The position numbers were made by a program, and so were the translations under genes. The notes under the pieces were generated by a model. It did not search any database. It saw only the letters and a list, made by a program, of their open reading frames with translations, and was not told the origin of the DNA. Positions 26,573-33,787 of a DNA stretch of 33,825 nucleotides are shown one piece after another (the stretch's first letter is position 1; the number at the start of each line of letters is the position of its first letter). The stretch is from an uncultured Bacteroides sp. Its GTDB lineage: Bacteria; Bacteroidota; Bacteroidia; Bacteroidales; Bacteroidaceae. The stretch lies in NCBI RefSeq assembly GCF_910586915.1, contig NZ_CAJULN010000030.1:1-33825 (forward strand). Direction: 5' to 3'.

Positions 26573-27928
26573 TTAATTAAATGGAGGAATATCCACCTCT
26601 TCTTCTCCCATCGGGCAAAGTGTATATTTTATCTCCAGTTCATTGCGCACGGTGGTGATTTCATACCGATAGATATGATTGCGGAGGAGGGCGGCGATGT
26701 TTGCGCCGGCGGTTCCGCCGTTATATTCAGCCAGTTTCAATTGATAGAGTTTGGTAGTGGTGGCTGTGCCGTCCTCATTAGGCAGGCTGAGGGTGATGCG
26801 CACATAGGGACGCACGGCTGTACCGGGAATGGCTGCCTGCGAATATTCGGTGGTATATACTGAAAATACCTGGCATCCGTCTGCCCGGCCATCGGTAGCG
26901 GCGGCGTCGGAGTGGAAATCAATCTGCGAATTGGCAACGGTGGCGGTATAATCGTCCGCCGGGGCGCGATACGCAAGCGATGCGGCCATTGTGGGGGCTA
27001 CTACCTGTTGCGTTTCGAGCACATCGTTGCGGTTCCATTGCACATAGGCGGGCAGGATGGTGCCGGTAGCGCAATAACCCAGCAGTTCCACTTTCTGCAC
27101 CGACGGACGGCCTTCGGGAGCGTCGGCAACATTGCCGGTGATGTCAATACGGTCTATCACCTCAATCTTGGCAAGCGCGCGCAGCATATTGATGTCCTTT
27201 CCGCTGCCTTCGGGCGAGAGTTCGACAAAGCCTTCCGCGCCGTTGCCGTCGAAGGCTCCCTTTGGGAGCGTGAACTGCTGGAGTCCCGCCATAGGGATGT
27301 ACTCGCCGTCGGCTTGTCCGGGTTGCGAAGGAGTCCAGCCGGTGTCGACGGTGGAGGGGCCTGCGGAGGGGGTGCCGACGGGCAGGGTGAAAGCGGTGCA
27401 TTGGTCGGCAATGTCTTTGATGGTGGTGACGCCCGGAGCGAGGGCAAAGGCGTTCAGTTTGTGGGAATTGCCGTTGGCGATGACCATGATGTAGAAAGAA
27501 AGGGCACGCTCGGCAACCTGGGCGAAATAGGGTTCGACAATGGTAGCGCGCACGGTGTAGCTCACATAGTTGGTGTTTCCTTCTGCCACGGTGATGTCGG
27601 CGTCGGGGGTGAACTCGCGCAACAGACGTTGTTCCCCGTCGAAAAGCAGGAAGCGGATGTCGCCTCCGGCAAGGTTGAGGTAGTTTTCGGGGGCGGTGCC
27701 GAGAATGTCGCCATCGGCGTTGGTGTCGGCGGCACGGGTCTGACGCGTGGTTTCCATCGACGTGCGGGTGACGATGGTGAAGCTCAGCTTCACCGGGTCG
27801 GCGTCGCGTTGGGGTGCGGGGCAGTTGTCGTAGTCGTTGACGCAACTTGCGACAAACAACAGCAGCACCGGCAATGCGGCAAGCAGTCGGACAAGCGTAT
27901 GGGTATGTATGGCAAATCGATGCTTCAT
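26573..27928 (-). CDS. Fimbrillin family lipoprotein (minor or accessory fimbrial subunit)
   Basis: This is a 451-aa type V fimbrial subunit candidate. It has a lipoprotein signal with lipobox FVASC (Cys29) and a possible R65-A66 cleavage site (TRQTRAADTN). A two-domain beta-sandwich layout follows, with the FimA-like element MLRALAKIEVIDRIDI in the middle. The C-terminal LRNHIYRYEITTVRNELEIKYTLCPMGEEE is typical of fimbrillin C-termini, where the last strand can be donated to the neighbouring subunit. It starts 13 nt after the Mfa2-like gene and ends 24 nt before the tip gene, so the three are probably co-translated. The exact position in the pilus is not known; a minor shaft or adaptor subunit is likely. 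Confidence 0.82.
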   Translation of the reverse strand: MKHRFAIHTHTLVRLLAALPVLLLFVASCVNDYDNCPAPQRDADPVKLSFTIVTRTSMETTRQTRAADTNADGDILGTAPENYLNLAGGDIRFLLFDGEQRLLREFTPDADITVAEGNTNYVSYTVRATIVEPYFAQVAERALSFYIMVIANGNSHKLNAFALAPGVTTIKDIADQCTAFTLPVGTPSAGPSTVDTGWTPSQPGQADGEYIPMAGLQQFTLPKGAFDGNGAEGFVELSPEGSGKDINMLRALAKIEVIDRIDITGNVADAPEGRPSVQKVELLGYCATGTILPAYVQWNRNDVLETQQVVAPTMAASLAYRAPADDYTATVANSQIDFHSDAAATDGRADGCQVFSVYTTEYSQAAIPGTAVRPYVRITLSLPNEDGTATTTKLYQLKLAEYNGGTAGANIAALLRNHIYRYEITTVRNELEIKYTLCPMGEEEVDIPPFN

Positions 27929-27941
27929 GATTATCGTCGGT

Positions 27942-29009
27942 TTAGAGTTCGGTGTCTTGCGGCGGAACGACGCGCCAGTTGTTGATGTATATTTTGGCTT
28001 TCGCCCATGTGCCGTTTTCGATAAAAAACATCATGGTGTGGTCGTCGTAGCAGTCGAGATAGTCCTGGTCGGAATTGGTTCCCTCGTATTTGCTTTTCAC
28101 CAAAAGGAGGTAGCGGATAAGGTCGATGCGTATCACGTCTTCGCCTTCGCTGTTGCGCACCACCAGTCGGGGATGGCGTCCGGCAACAAGGCGTCCAGTG
28201 GTGAGTTCGGCAAGCAGTCCGTTGGCTTCGGTCTGTACGCGGGTAGTTTCGCCTGCGCGTACTTCGGGAGCGGTGTCGTTCTGGTCGAAGGAGGCGGAAG
28301 TCAGTTCGGTCGACCACGGAAGGTAGCTGAACGGGGTGGACGAGATGATGTTGTTGCGATGGTCTATCACCTGGTTGGACGCTTCGATGGCGAAGGTGAA
28401 CTTGTCGCGCTCTATGGCGGAGCCGTCTACGTTTTGCAGCAAGACGCTGAGGTGCTTGGTGTCGCGCGTGAGGTAGATGGGGGCAATGTCGACCGTGCCG
28501 TAGGTGTCGGGGAAGTCGACGTTGGTGGCCAGTCCGTGGTAGAGGCGTGTGATGTCGCGGTCGCTATACTGACTGGGGGCTGTGCCCTGCAAAGGGAGCG
28601 TGGCTTTTAAGTCGCTGATGGCTGCGGGCGATGTGCCGCCGCCGATGACAAACGATGTGGCGTCGGCAATAGGCGAAGCGCCTTCGCACCAGGCGAGCAG
28701 GTCGTACGTGCCGGAGGGGACATTGATGTCCATGAAGAAGTTGTTGTCGGTGGTGGGTTGGCGGTCGGTGGTCTGTTGTGTCACCAATCGTCCTTGCTTG
28801 TCAAATACGTACAGATGTACACGGGTCACTTGCGGGGCGAAGGCGTCTGCCCTGAGCATATTTTTCGTGTAGCGGAAACTCACACGGTAGTGTACCGTGC
28901 AGTCTCCTTCGTCGTCGTAGATTGCCGAGTCGCACGAGGAGACTCCCAAGACAATCATTCCCACTATCATGCAGGTGTGCCAGATGCGTCGTAGTTCTAA
29001 CATTCTCAT
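27942..29009 (-). CDS. FimB/Mfa2 family fimbrial subunit (anchor-like)
   Basis: This is a 355-aa lipoprotein of the FimB/Mfa2 family, which in Porphyromonas gingivalis anchors the fimbria to the outer membrane and limits its length. I chose the ATG at 29009, giving signal MRMLELRRIWHTCMIVGMIV and lipobox GVSSC with Cys26. ATG 29033 and 29117 are in frame, but the latter runs through hairpin-rich leader sequence. Family marks are YDDEGDCTVHYRVSFRYTKN, ADAFAPQVTRVHLYVFDKQG and PSGTYDLLAWCEG. The C-terminus INNWRVVPPQDTEL is close to that of the Mfa1-like protein upstream. It follows a 317-nt gap containing a terminator. Confidence 0.88.
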   Translation of the reverse strand: MRMLELRRIWHTCMIVGMIVLGVSSCDSAIYDDEGDCTVHYRVSFRYTKNMLRADAFAPQVTRVHLYVFDKQGRLVTQQTTDRQPTTDNNFFMDINVPSGTYDLLAWCEGASPIADATSFVIGGGTSPAAISDLKATLPLQGTAPSQYSDRDITRLYHGLATNVDFPDTYGTVDIAPIYLTRDTKHLSVLLQNVDGSAIERDKFTFAIEASNQVIDHRNNIISSTPFSYLPWSTELTSASFDQNDTAPEVRAGETTRVQTEANGLLAELTTGRLVAGRHPRLVVRNSEGEDVIRIDLIRYLLLVKSKYEGTNSDQDYLDCYDDHTMMFFIENGTWAKAKIYINNWRVVPPQDTEL

Positions 29010-29052
29010 AGCGTTATTTTTTATTTTATTCATTTTTTCGGTATATGCGTAG

Positions 29053-29194
29053 GATTGCCCACAGGTGGCAATCTCGTTGTTTCCTGTTTCGGTGGAAGGT
29101 GTTGCTTGCAGAAGCACGCCTTCGGGGTTGTTCGCCGCAATATTATGATGTGCCCTTGCGGTCGGGGGCGGAATGGCAGAGAGTTGACGGCTCT
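29053..29194 (-). other. Hairpin-rich leader upstream of the Mfa2-like gene
   Basis: Between the intergenic terminator and the gene are two further perfect 7-bp hairpins: GATTGCC/GGCAATC at 29053-29073, and CAGAGAG/CTCTCTG further upstream near 29180. The gap holds no gene. A weak -7-like TAATATTG (29138-29145, - strand) has no matching -33, so a separate promoter is not supported. Confidence 0.45.
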
Positions 29195-29218
29195 CTGTGG
29201 ATTGCTATTGTTGTGGTA

Positions 29219-29277
29219 GAAAAACAGAACGGTAGCGGCCGGGAAAGGCGGAAGCGCGCTGACTGCCGCTACCGTTC
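29219..29277 (-). terminator. Intergenic terminator after the Mfa1-like gene
   Basis: A perfect 13-bp inverted repeat (GAACGGTAGCGGC at 29227-29239, complement at 29265-29277) encloses a 25-nt loop. On the - strand it is followed by TGTTTTTCTACC, a T-run in the correct place for termination of leftward transcription. It lies 50 nt after the Mfa1-like stop. Confidence 0.82.
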
Positions 29278-29326
29278 GTATCTGTGTGTTATAGGTTATC
29301 CGAGGGGCAGCCTCGAATAAGTATGG

Positions 29327-31282
29327 TTAGAGTTCTACATCTTGAGTGGGTACGATACGCCAGTTCAGGATGTTCAGACGAGCTGAAATGTAATAAGATA
29401 CTTCATCCATCGGAGGAACAATCGGTTGAGTTTCGCTGCTCAAAGCTGTAGCCAAACCTGAAATACCTGTAATGTTGATATTGTAAGCGTGGTTACGTAC
29501 AATACCGAATGAACCTGCGGGGCATTTGTCAAAATTGTATGTACCATCAGCATTTTTAGCTCCTTCTACATAAGTACCGGTTGCACCCTGAGCAGAAGTG
29601 CCATAAATACCAAGATGTTCGATAGGAATATTAAAGTAGCAACGTCCTCCGTCATACTTGCGTGCATAACCGGCAGTAAGAAGATTAGAGTTTACTAAAT
29701 TGATATTATTGGCATCAATTGGTTCATAAGCATTAGTAGTAGTATTATAAAAATAACATCCGTTAGGGACATTGGCAAGTTGAAGAGCCACAAGACGGCC
29801 TGCAATAGACTGTCCTTTCACATCGCGAACCGCTTTAGTAGGATGAGCAACTGTAAATATATCAACCTCTTTTACAGGTATATACGCATCACCATCCTTT
29901 TCCAGAACTGTACTCTGATGATTAACCATTACCTCCTTAATGCTCGGAGTGTCACCATTTGCTTCGTCTAAATAAAGATTCCATTTTTCACCGGTCTTGC
30001 CATAAAGATAGAATGTTGTTTCTGCGGGCAATGCAGTACCGCCATTAGTAGAAGTAACTTGGTATCTTCCGACAATAACAGCAGACGCTATTGTAGCCAT
30101 TGGATTATAATCTGCTGCATTCTGCCATGCCCAATAAAAAGTAGTAGTTTCGCGCGCATAGAATGTCTCGTTGAAACCTGTAGTTGCATTCCATTTGATA
30201 GAAGGTTGCAACTTTATCTCATCATTACCATTATTACCCTTTATAATCTGATCGTAATTGAAATAATGCAAATCAAAAGGATAATCAGCAGTGTGGGCAT
30301 TATCTGCTACCTCATCAGTAATATCATCAGAAACTTTCGGATATTTTGCATCAAAATAAGAAGGCGAACATCCCCAATAGCTACGACGATTTTCAGGATC
30401 ATTCCACCAACTGTCACCACCGCCAAAATTATTTGCAATGGCACTATATCCGGGTCTATAGTTCAGAGTACCTACTCTGTCTTCTATGATTCCGTATCTT
30501 TTAACAGCATAAAGTTCCTGGTCGATTGCATTCGGACGCCATGCTTCCGGAACAAATGTCAATTCATAACCGTTTACATCATCATTTGATTGAATAGCAT
30601 TAGGGGCAAGGGTAAGATTGATTCGTGCAGCATACCGTTCAACATAAATATCGATAGTTTTGGCATCATTGGCTTTTGCCTCTTCCTCCGATTTGTACAA
30701 CCATTCTGTTTTTATAGGAGTAGCCACCATACGAGCATTTGCCTCGTTTGTAATAGTATTGGTTCCATAATAAACAGAGTTACTCATAGGGAAATAACCT
30801 TCCGTGGTACGAACCGAACGGCGTTTTACTTCTTCAATCTCATCAAGTGACTTAACTGCCAAATCCGAATCATCAATCGCATTGATGAAACATATTACAT
30901 AAGCAGGCAAATTATCACCCTGACTCAATTCTACAGGAATGGTAGAGGTGTGTATGCTGTTTACACTGGGTCTGTTGTCAGGTGTAAAATCTGCTCCTCC
31001 CATTCTATGCACCTGTCCTGTCGGCTTACCGGCAGCATCATAGAATACAAAAGTCATCTTAGAAACTTTATTTTCGTCGCCTATTCCTGTCTCAAAGTCC
31101 CCTGTAATGGCACGCGTTCCCGCTCCCGGACTTACAATCGAAACGTTCAAATAACGCTCCTGGTCATGGTCTACTATTTCCTGACCCTGGATATCAGTCA
31201 CCAAGTCGTCGGAAGCACAGCTTGCCAGCGAACCCATTGCCAGCGCCATGACTGCACTGAATAATAAATTACTTTTCTTCAT
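29327..31282 (-). CDS. Mfa1 family fimbria major subunit
   Basis: This is a 651-aa type V pilin precursor, probably the main shaft subunit. It is exported as a lipoprotein with lipobox SLASC (Cys22) and probably trimmed at R57-A58 (GAGTRAITGD), as trypsin-like cleavage of FimA/Mfa1 precursors after Arg is established in Porphyromonas. Family features include KVSKMTFVFYDAAGKPTG, ERYAARINLTLAP and the C-terminal ISARLNILNWRIVPTQDVEL, the likely donor strand. It is larger than P. gingivalis Mfa1 (about 560 aa). Base composition is visibly more A/T-rich than the genes on both sides, consistent with allele exchange. It is 46 nt downstream of the OmpA-like gene and followed by a strong terminator. 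Confidence 0.9.
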   Translation of the reverse strand: MKKSNLLFSAVMALAMGSLASCASDDLVTDIQGQEIVDHDQERYLNVSIVSPGAGTRAITGDFETGIGDENKVSKMTFVFYDAAGKPTGQVHRMGGADFTPDNRPSVNSIHTSTIPVELSQGDNLPAYVICFINAIDDSDLAVKSLDEIEEVKRRSVRTTEGYFPMSNSVYYGTNTITNEANARMVATPIKTEWLYKSEEEAKANDAKTIDIYVERYAARINLTLAPNAIQSNDDVNGYELTFVPEAWRPNAIDQELYAVKRYGIIEDRVGTLNYRPGYSAIANNFGGGDSWWNDPENRRSYWGCSPSYFDAKYPKVSDDITDEVADNAHTADYPFDLHYFNYDQIIKGNNGNDEIKLQPSIKWNATTGFNETFYARETTTFYWAWQNAADYNPMATIASAVIVGRYQVTSTNGGTALPAETTFYLYGKTGEKWNLYLDEANGDTPSIKEVMVNHQSTVLEKDGDAYIPVKEVDIFTVAHPTKAVRDVKGQSIAGRLVALQLANVPNGCYFYNTTTNAYEPIDANNINLVNSNLLTAGYARKYDGGRCYFNIPIEHLGIYGTSAQGATGTYVEGAKNADGTYNFDKCPAGSFGIVRNHAYNINITGISGLATALSSETQPIVPPMDEVSYYISARLNILNWRIVPTQDVEL

Positions 31283-31328
31283 ACTAATAATGAATTTAAA
31301 AATGGTTATGTAAAAAATAGTTCTTTCT

Positions 31329-32777
31329 TTATTCCGCCAAGCCCAATTCGTGCAGTTGGGCTGCGGCTTCCTTCGCCTGGCTCACTCCTGCCTTCGATGC
31401 TTCGTCAAACAGGCGGAGAGCTTCGGCATAGTTGCCCTTCTTGGCGGCATAGATACCACGGGCGTAGGTTGCTTTGGGGACATTGCCCGCTTTGGTGAGA
31501 TAACTTGCCGCACGCTCCAGTTCGTCGCGGCTGAGGGCGATGTTGGCAGCATTGAGATTGGCAACGGGGTCGTCGGGATACATACGCACCGCCACTTCAA
31601 ACACTTCACAATATTCGTCGGAGCCGGGTTCGAGGCTTTGCGCCACCACGTTCATTTCATGAAGGCTCAACTTCTGCGGCGCACTCTTCATCACCGCCTT
31701 GATTTCTTCTACGTTCGTATAAGAACGCACAACGTATTCCACAGTATAGTCCGAACGGCGGAGACCTGGATAGACGTTTTCCAACAAGAAGCGGTATTGC
31801 TCCGGATAGGAGGACTTGAGTTTCCACTCGCGGGCATCGGGCGCGAGGTTGTCCATGTCGAGGATGGAGAGGATGTCCGCTTTGTGGGCGATGTCCCAAG
31901 ACTCGACATAACGGCGCAACCCTGCCCAGTTTTCGGCCACCCAAGAGGATTTCATAAGGGAGGCGTCGAACGTATAAAGCCCGCGAACGTAGCCGAGCAG
32001 TGCTTCGGTGCGTCCCTTCGCCAAACGTTCGTTGTTGGCGTAAGGGCCTTCGGGCGAAGCGAAGCCTTCGATAGTGACGGAGACGATGCGTGTGTCGGCA
32101 TCACTGCGCAGGAGGTCGATGGTGTGGCGTATCTTTTGCAGCTCTTCGGGGTTGCGGCGGTAGTCGGGGCGGATTTCGGTACGGTTGACGGGGAAGTCGA
32201 TGTAGGCGGAACCGCGTGCTTCGCGCGTCTTTACCAGTTCGGCAACGGGAGTGACAAAGGCGTAGGCAGGCTTGAATACTTTGGGTGCGAAGTCGAGCAC
32301 GGCGAGGTTTTTACGGTCGGACGAAACGGGATTGAATCCGCAGCCGCACTCGTCTGCGACGAGCGTCAACGTGGCGGTCTCCATCCACTGTTCGTAGGGC
32401 ACAATGGCCGAATAGTCGACCACCTTGCCCGGACGGCACAGACGTGCGTCGGCCGAAAGGTTGCCGTGGCGGAGGTTTTGGATATAGCGGTTGCGTCCTG
32501 CCACGACGACGGGCGGAAGTTCGAGGTGTCGGTCGCCGCAAGTGAGTACGGGCAGGTAGGTTATCTCGCGGTTGGACTTGAGCGTAAGTTCGGAGAGGTC
32601 GAACAGCATGGATACGAAAAGGTTGTTTTCCGAACGCTCCACTTTAAGGTTTTTCACACACGTGCCTTGTTCCGGAAGTGTGCCGGCTGCCGGGTTTGCG
32701 GCGGATGTGCCGGCAGTTGCCATCTCTACCGCCAGCACGGCAACGAGGAGGGCCATCCCTATTTTTTGTAATTTCAT
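31329..32777 (-). CDS. DUF3868/OmpA-like outer-membrane-associated protein with TPR-like tail
   Basis: This is a 482-aa exported protein with signal MKLQKIGMALLVAVLAVEMA. The N-terminal ~150 residues fit DUF3868 (VSMLFDLSELTLKSNREITY, LTCGDRHLELPPV). An OmpA-like domain follows at about 195-345, with VTIEGFASPEGPYANNERLA and KGRTEALLGYV. The C-terminal ~90 residues are helical repeats resembling TPRs (PVANLNAANIALSRDELERA, GIYAAKKGNYAEALRLFDEA). The aspartate that contacts diaminopimelate in OmpA (GxTD) is replaced here (GFASPE). In Bacteroides such genes sit upstream of fimbrillins and are thought to help assembly or envelope attachment; that role is inferred. Confidence 0.83.
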   Translation of the reverse strand: MKLQKIGMALLVAVLAVEMATAGTSAANPAAGTLPEQGTCVKNLKVERSENNLFVSMLFDLSELTLKSNREITYLPVLTCGDRHLELPPVVVAGRNRYIQNLRHGNLSADARLCRPGKVVDYSAIVPYEQWMETATLTLVADECGCGFNPVSSDRKNLAVLDFAPKVFKPAYAFVTPVAELVKTREARGSAYIDFPVNRTEIRPDYRRNPEELQKIRHTIDLLRSDADTRIVSVTIEGFASPEGPYANNERLAKGRTEALLGYVRGLYTFDASLMKSSWVAENWAGLRRYVESWDIAHKADILSILDMDNLAPDAREWKLKSSYPEQYRFLLENVYPGLRRSDYTVEYVVRSYTNVEEIKAVMKSAPQKLSLHEMNVVAQSLEPGSDEYCEVFEVAVRMYPDDPVANLNAANIALSRDELERAASYLTKAGNVPKATYARGIYAAKKGNYAEALRLFDEASKAGVSQAKEAAAQLHELGLAE

Positions 32778-32810
32778 ATCGGTATTACTTGTATTAGCTT
32801 GTTAATAAAA

Positions 32811-33395
32811 TCAGAAGACATATACGAGGTTGACGGCTGCTTTCGTGGGGCCTACGTAGTTGTGATGTCCTTTGCCCACGCGGCGTCCGCAGCCGACGCA
32901 CTCAAAGCGGTCGAAGCGGGTGTGCGCCCATCCCAGGCCGATTTCGGCTTCGAGGTTCCAGTGTTTTCCCAGCAGCCAGCTATATCCGTAGGCCAGTCCG
33001 AGACCGCCTATCCACCCCTGGTAGCGGTGGGTCTTGAAGTTGGCGAAATCGGTGCCAAAGAGTTTGAAGTCGGTGTCGAGGTGTCCGATGTTGTACTGGC
33101 CGGCAAATGCATGGGCGCCAAGAAAGTGTCCTCCAAGTGCTTCACAAAACCAATAGCGGGCTTCGGGCTGCACCAGCCAGTGTTTCCAACGGCGTCCGTG
33201 CGAGAGATTCCAGGCGTTGAAGTCGCCACTGAGGTCGACCGACCAACGGGGGGCGACGGATACTTCCACTCCAATGTTCGCGTTGAGGAAGGCATCGGAA
33301 AGCAGGTTTGTTTTTATCGCTACTTCTTGTGCATTCAGCCCGGAATGCATAGAAACAGACAAGGCTATCATCAGAAATAAAATCTTACGTTTCAT
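32811..33395 (-). CDS. DUF3575 outer-membrane beta-barrel-like protein
   Basis: This is a 194-aa exported protein with signal MKRKILFLMIALSVSMHSGLNA. The body alternates hydrophobic and polar residues in short strands (AIKTNLLSDAFLNANIGVEV, WSVDLSGDFNAW, GWIGGLGLAYGYSWLL) and ends in an aromatic residue (NLVYVF), as outer membrane barrels do. DUF3575 proteins commonly accompany DUF3868/OmpA and Mfa genes. It is the first gene of the operon. The next gene starts 33 nt after its stop, and the 430 nt upstream hold the invertible promoter. No constitutive promoter is visible between 33396 and 33553. Confidence 0.86.
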   Translation of the reverse strand: MKRKILFLMIALSVSMHSGLNAQEVAIKTNLLSDAFLNANIGVEVSVAPRWSVDLSGDFNAWNLSHGRRWKHWLVQPEARYWFCEALGGHFLGAHAFAGQYNIGHLDTDFKLFGTDFANFKTHRYQGWIGGLGLAYGYSWLLGKHWNLEAEIGLGWAHTRFDRFECVGCGRRVGKGHHNYVGPTKAAVNLVYVF

Positions 33396-33487
33396 ATCTT
33401 ACTTTACATTATTATTGGGGTTATTCACTCTTGAATAGTATGTTACTATCAATGCTTTAAATTACAATGAGGTACATTCGGGCAGTC

Positions 33488-33528
33488 TCGTATTCGATTT
33501 CAGGCTATTTCGTATTCGATTTTAGGCT
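33488..33528. repeat. Pair of 19-bp direct repeats in the fimbrial leader
   Basis: TCGTATTCGATTTCAGGCT (33488-33506) and TCGTATTCGATTTTAGGCT (33510-33528) differ at one base and are spaced 22 bp start to start, about two helical turns. They lie between the first fimbrial gene and the inverted repeat. In the predicted ON state they would be in the 5' leader, so they may bind a regulator or RNA-binding factor. Confidence 0.7.
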
Positions 33529-33641
33529 GTCGTTTTACCAATTTTTCAATACTTCTCTTGGTAAGAGAAAGAGCGGGGTACAGAAATGCTTATAAACAAA
33601 TGAAAATGAACCAATTTTATAGGCGTTATAATATAAAAAGC

Positions 33642-33660
33642 CGCTTTTGTGTTAAAAGCG
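33642..33660 (-). terminator. Small hairpin inside the invertible segment, possible leftward terminator
   Basis: CGCTTTT (33642-33648) pairs with AAAAGCG (33654-33660) around a 5-nt loop. On the - strand it is followed by GCTTTTTATATT. In the present orientation it could stop leftward readthrough into the fimbrial operon. The stem is short, so confidence is limited. Confidence 0.45.
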
Positions 33661-33691
33661 AAAGATAAAAACAAATTAATTCTTGTTTTTA

Positions 33692-33722
33692 GTTGTTACT
33701 CTTCATATTTTGTATATATTTG
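33692..33722 (+). promoter_or_regulatory. Promoter within the invertible segment
   Basis: -7 box TATATTTG (33715-33722) is an exact TAnnTTTG match. -33 box GTTG (33692-33695) has one mismatch to TTTG, and the spacer is 19 nt. The predicted start is near 33729, just inside the right inverted repeat. After inversion the equivalent start would be near 33576 on the - strand, about 180 nt before the DUF3575 gene. Confidence 0.75.
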
Positions 33723-33770
33723 TGGCAAGTAAACTTTCTCTTACCAAGAGATACATCGTCGTTACTCCTC

Positions 33771-33787
33771 CTCTTACCAAGAGAAAG
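33771..33787. repeat. Third copy of the inversion-site core
   Basis: CTCTTACCAAGAGAAAG repeats the core of the right site in the same orientation. It shares 15 bp (CTCTTACCAAGAGAA) with the complement of the left site. It could act as an alternative crossover partner. The remaining 38 bp to the window end show no feature. Confidence 0.7.

Larger units (their letters stand above)
33554..33751. promoter_or_regulatory. Predicted invertible promoter element (phase switch), OFF orientation
   Basis: TCTCTTGGTAAGAGAAAG (33554-33571) and its exact reverse complement (33734-33751) form a perfect 18-bp inverted repeat around 162 bp. The core CTCTT-GGT-AAGAG has short internal symmetry, as tyrosine recombinase crossover sites do. 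The enclosed DNA is A/T-rich, contains no gene, and carries one good promoter near its right end facing right, away from the fimbrial operon. Inversion would turn it toward the operon. The responsible recombinase is not in the window. Confidence 0.8.

Noticed and set aside
26912..27985. 357-codon + strand open frame opposite the second fimbrillin
   Set aside because: The glycine/valine-rich low-complexity translation is typical of an antisense shadow of a GC-rich gene.
29010..29117. Upstream extension of the Mfa2-like frame (start at 29117)
   Set aside because: The added residues run through a hairpin-forming leader and would bury the lipoprotein signal peptide; ATG 29009 gives a normal signal.
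29138..29145. TAATATTG on the - strand as a promoter for the Mfa2-like gene
   Set aside because: It differs from TAnnTTTG at one core position and lacks a -33 TTTG at 19-21 nt.
31350..32771. 473-codon + strand open frame opposite the DUF3868/OmpA gene
   Set aside because: It is antisense to a well-supported gene with signal peptide and domains, and its own translation shows no domain or signal peptide.
33672..33679. TTAATTTG on the - strand as a promoter already facing the fimbrial operon
   Set aside because: It has one mismatch at the conserved A of the -7 box and no -33 partner, so it is much weaker than the rightward promoter in the same segment.
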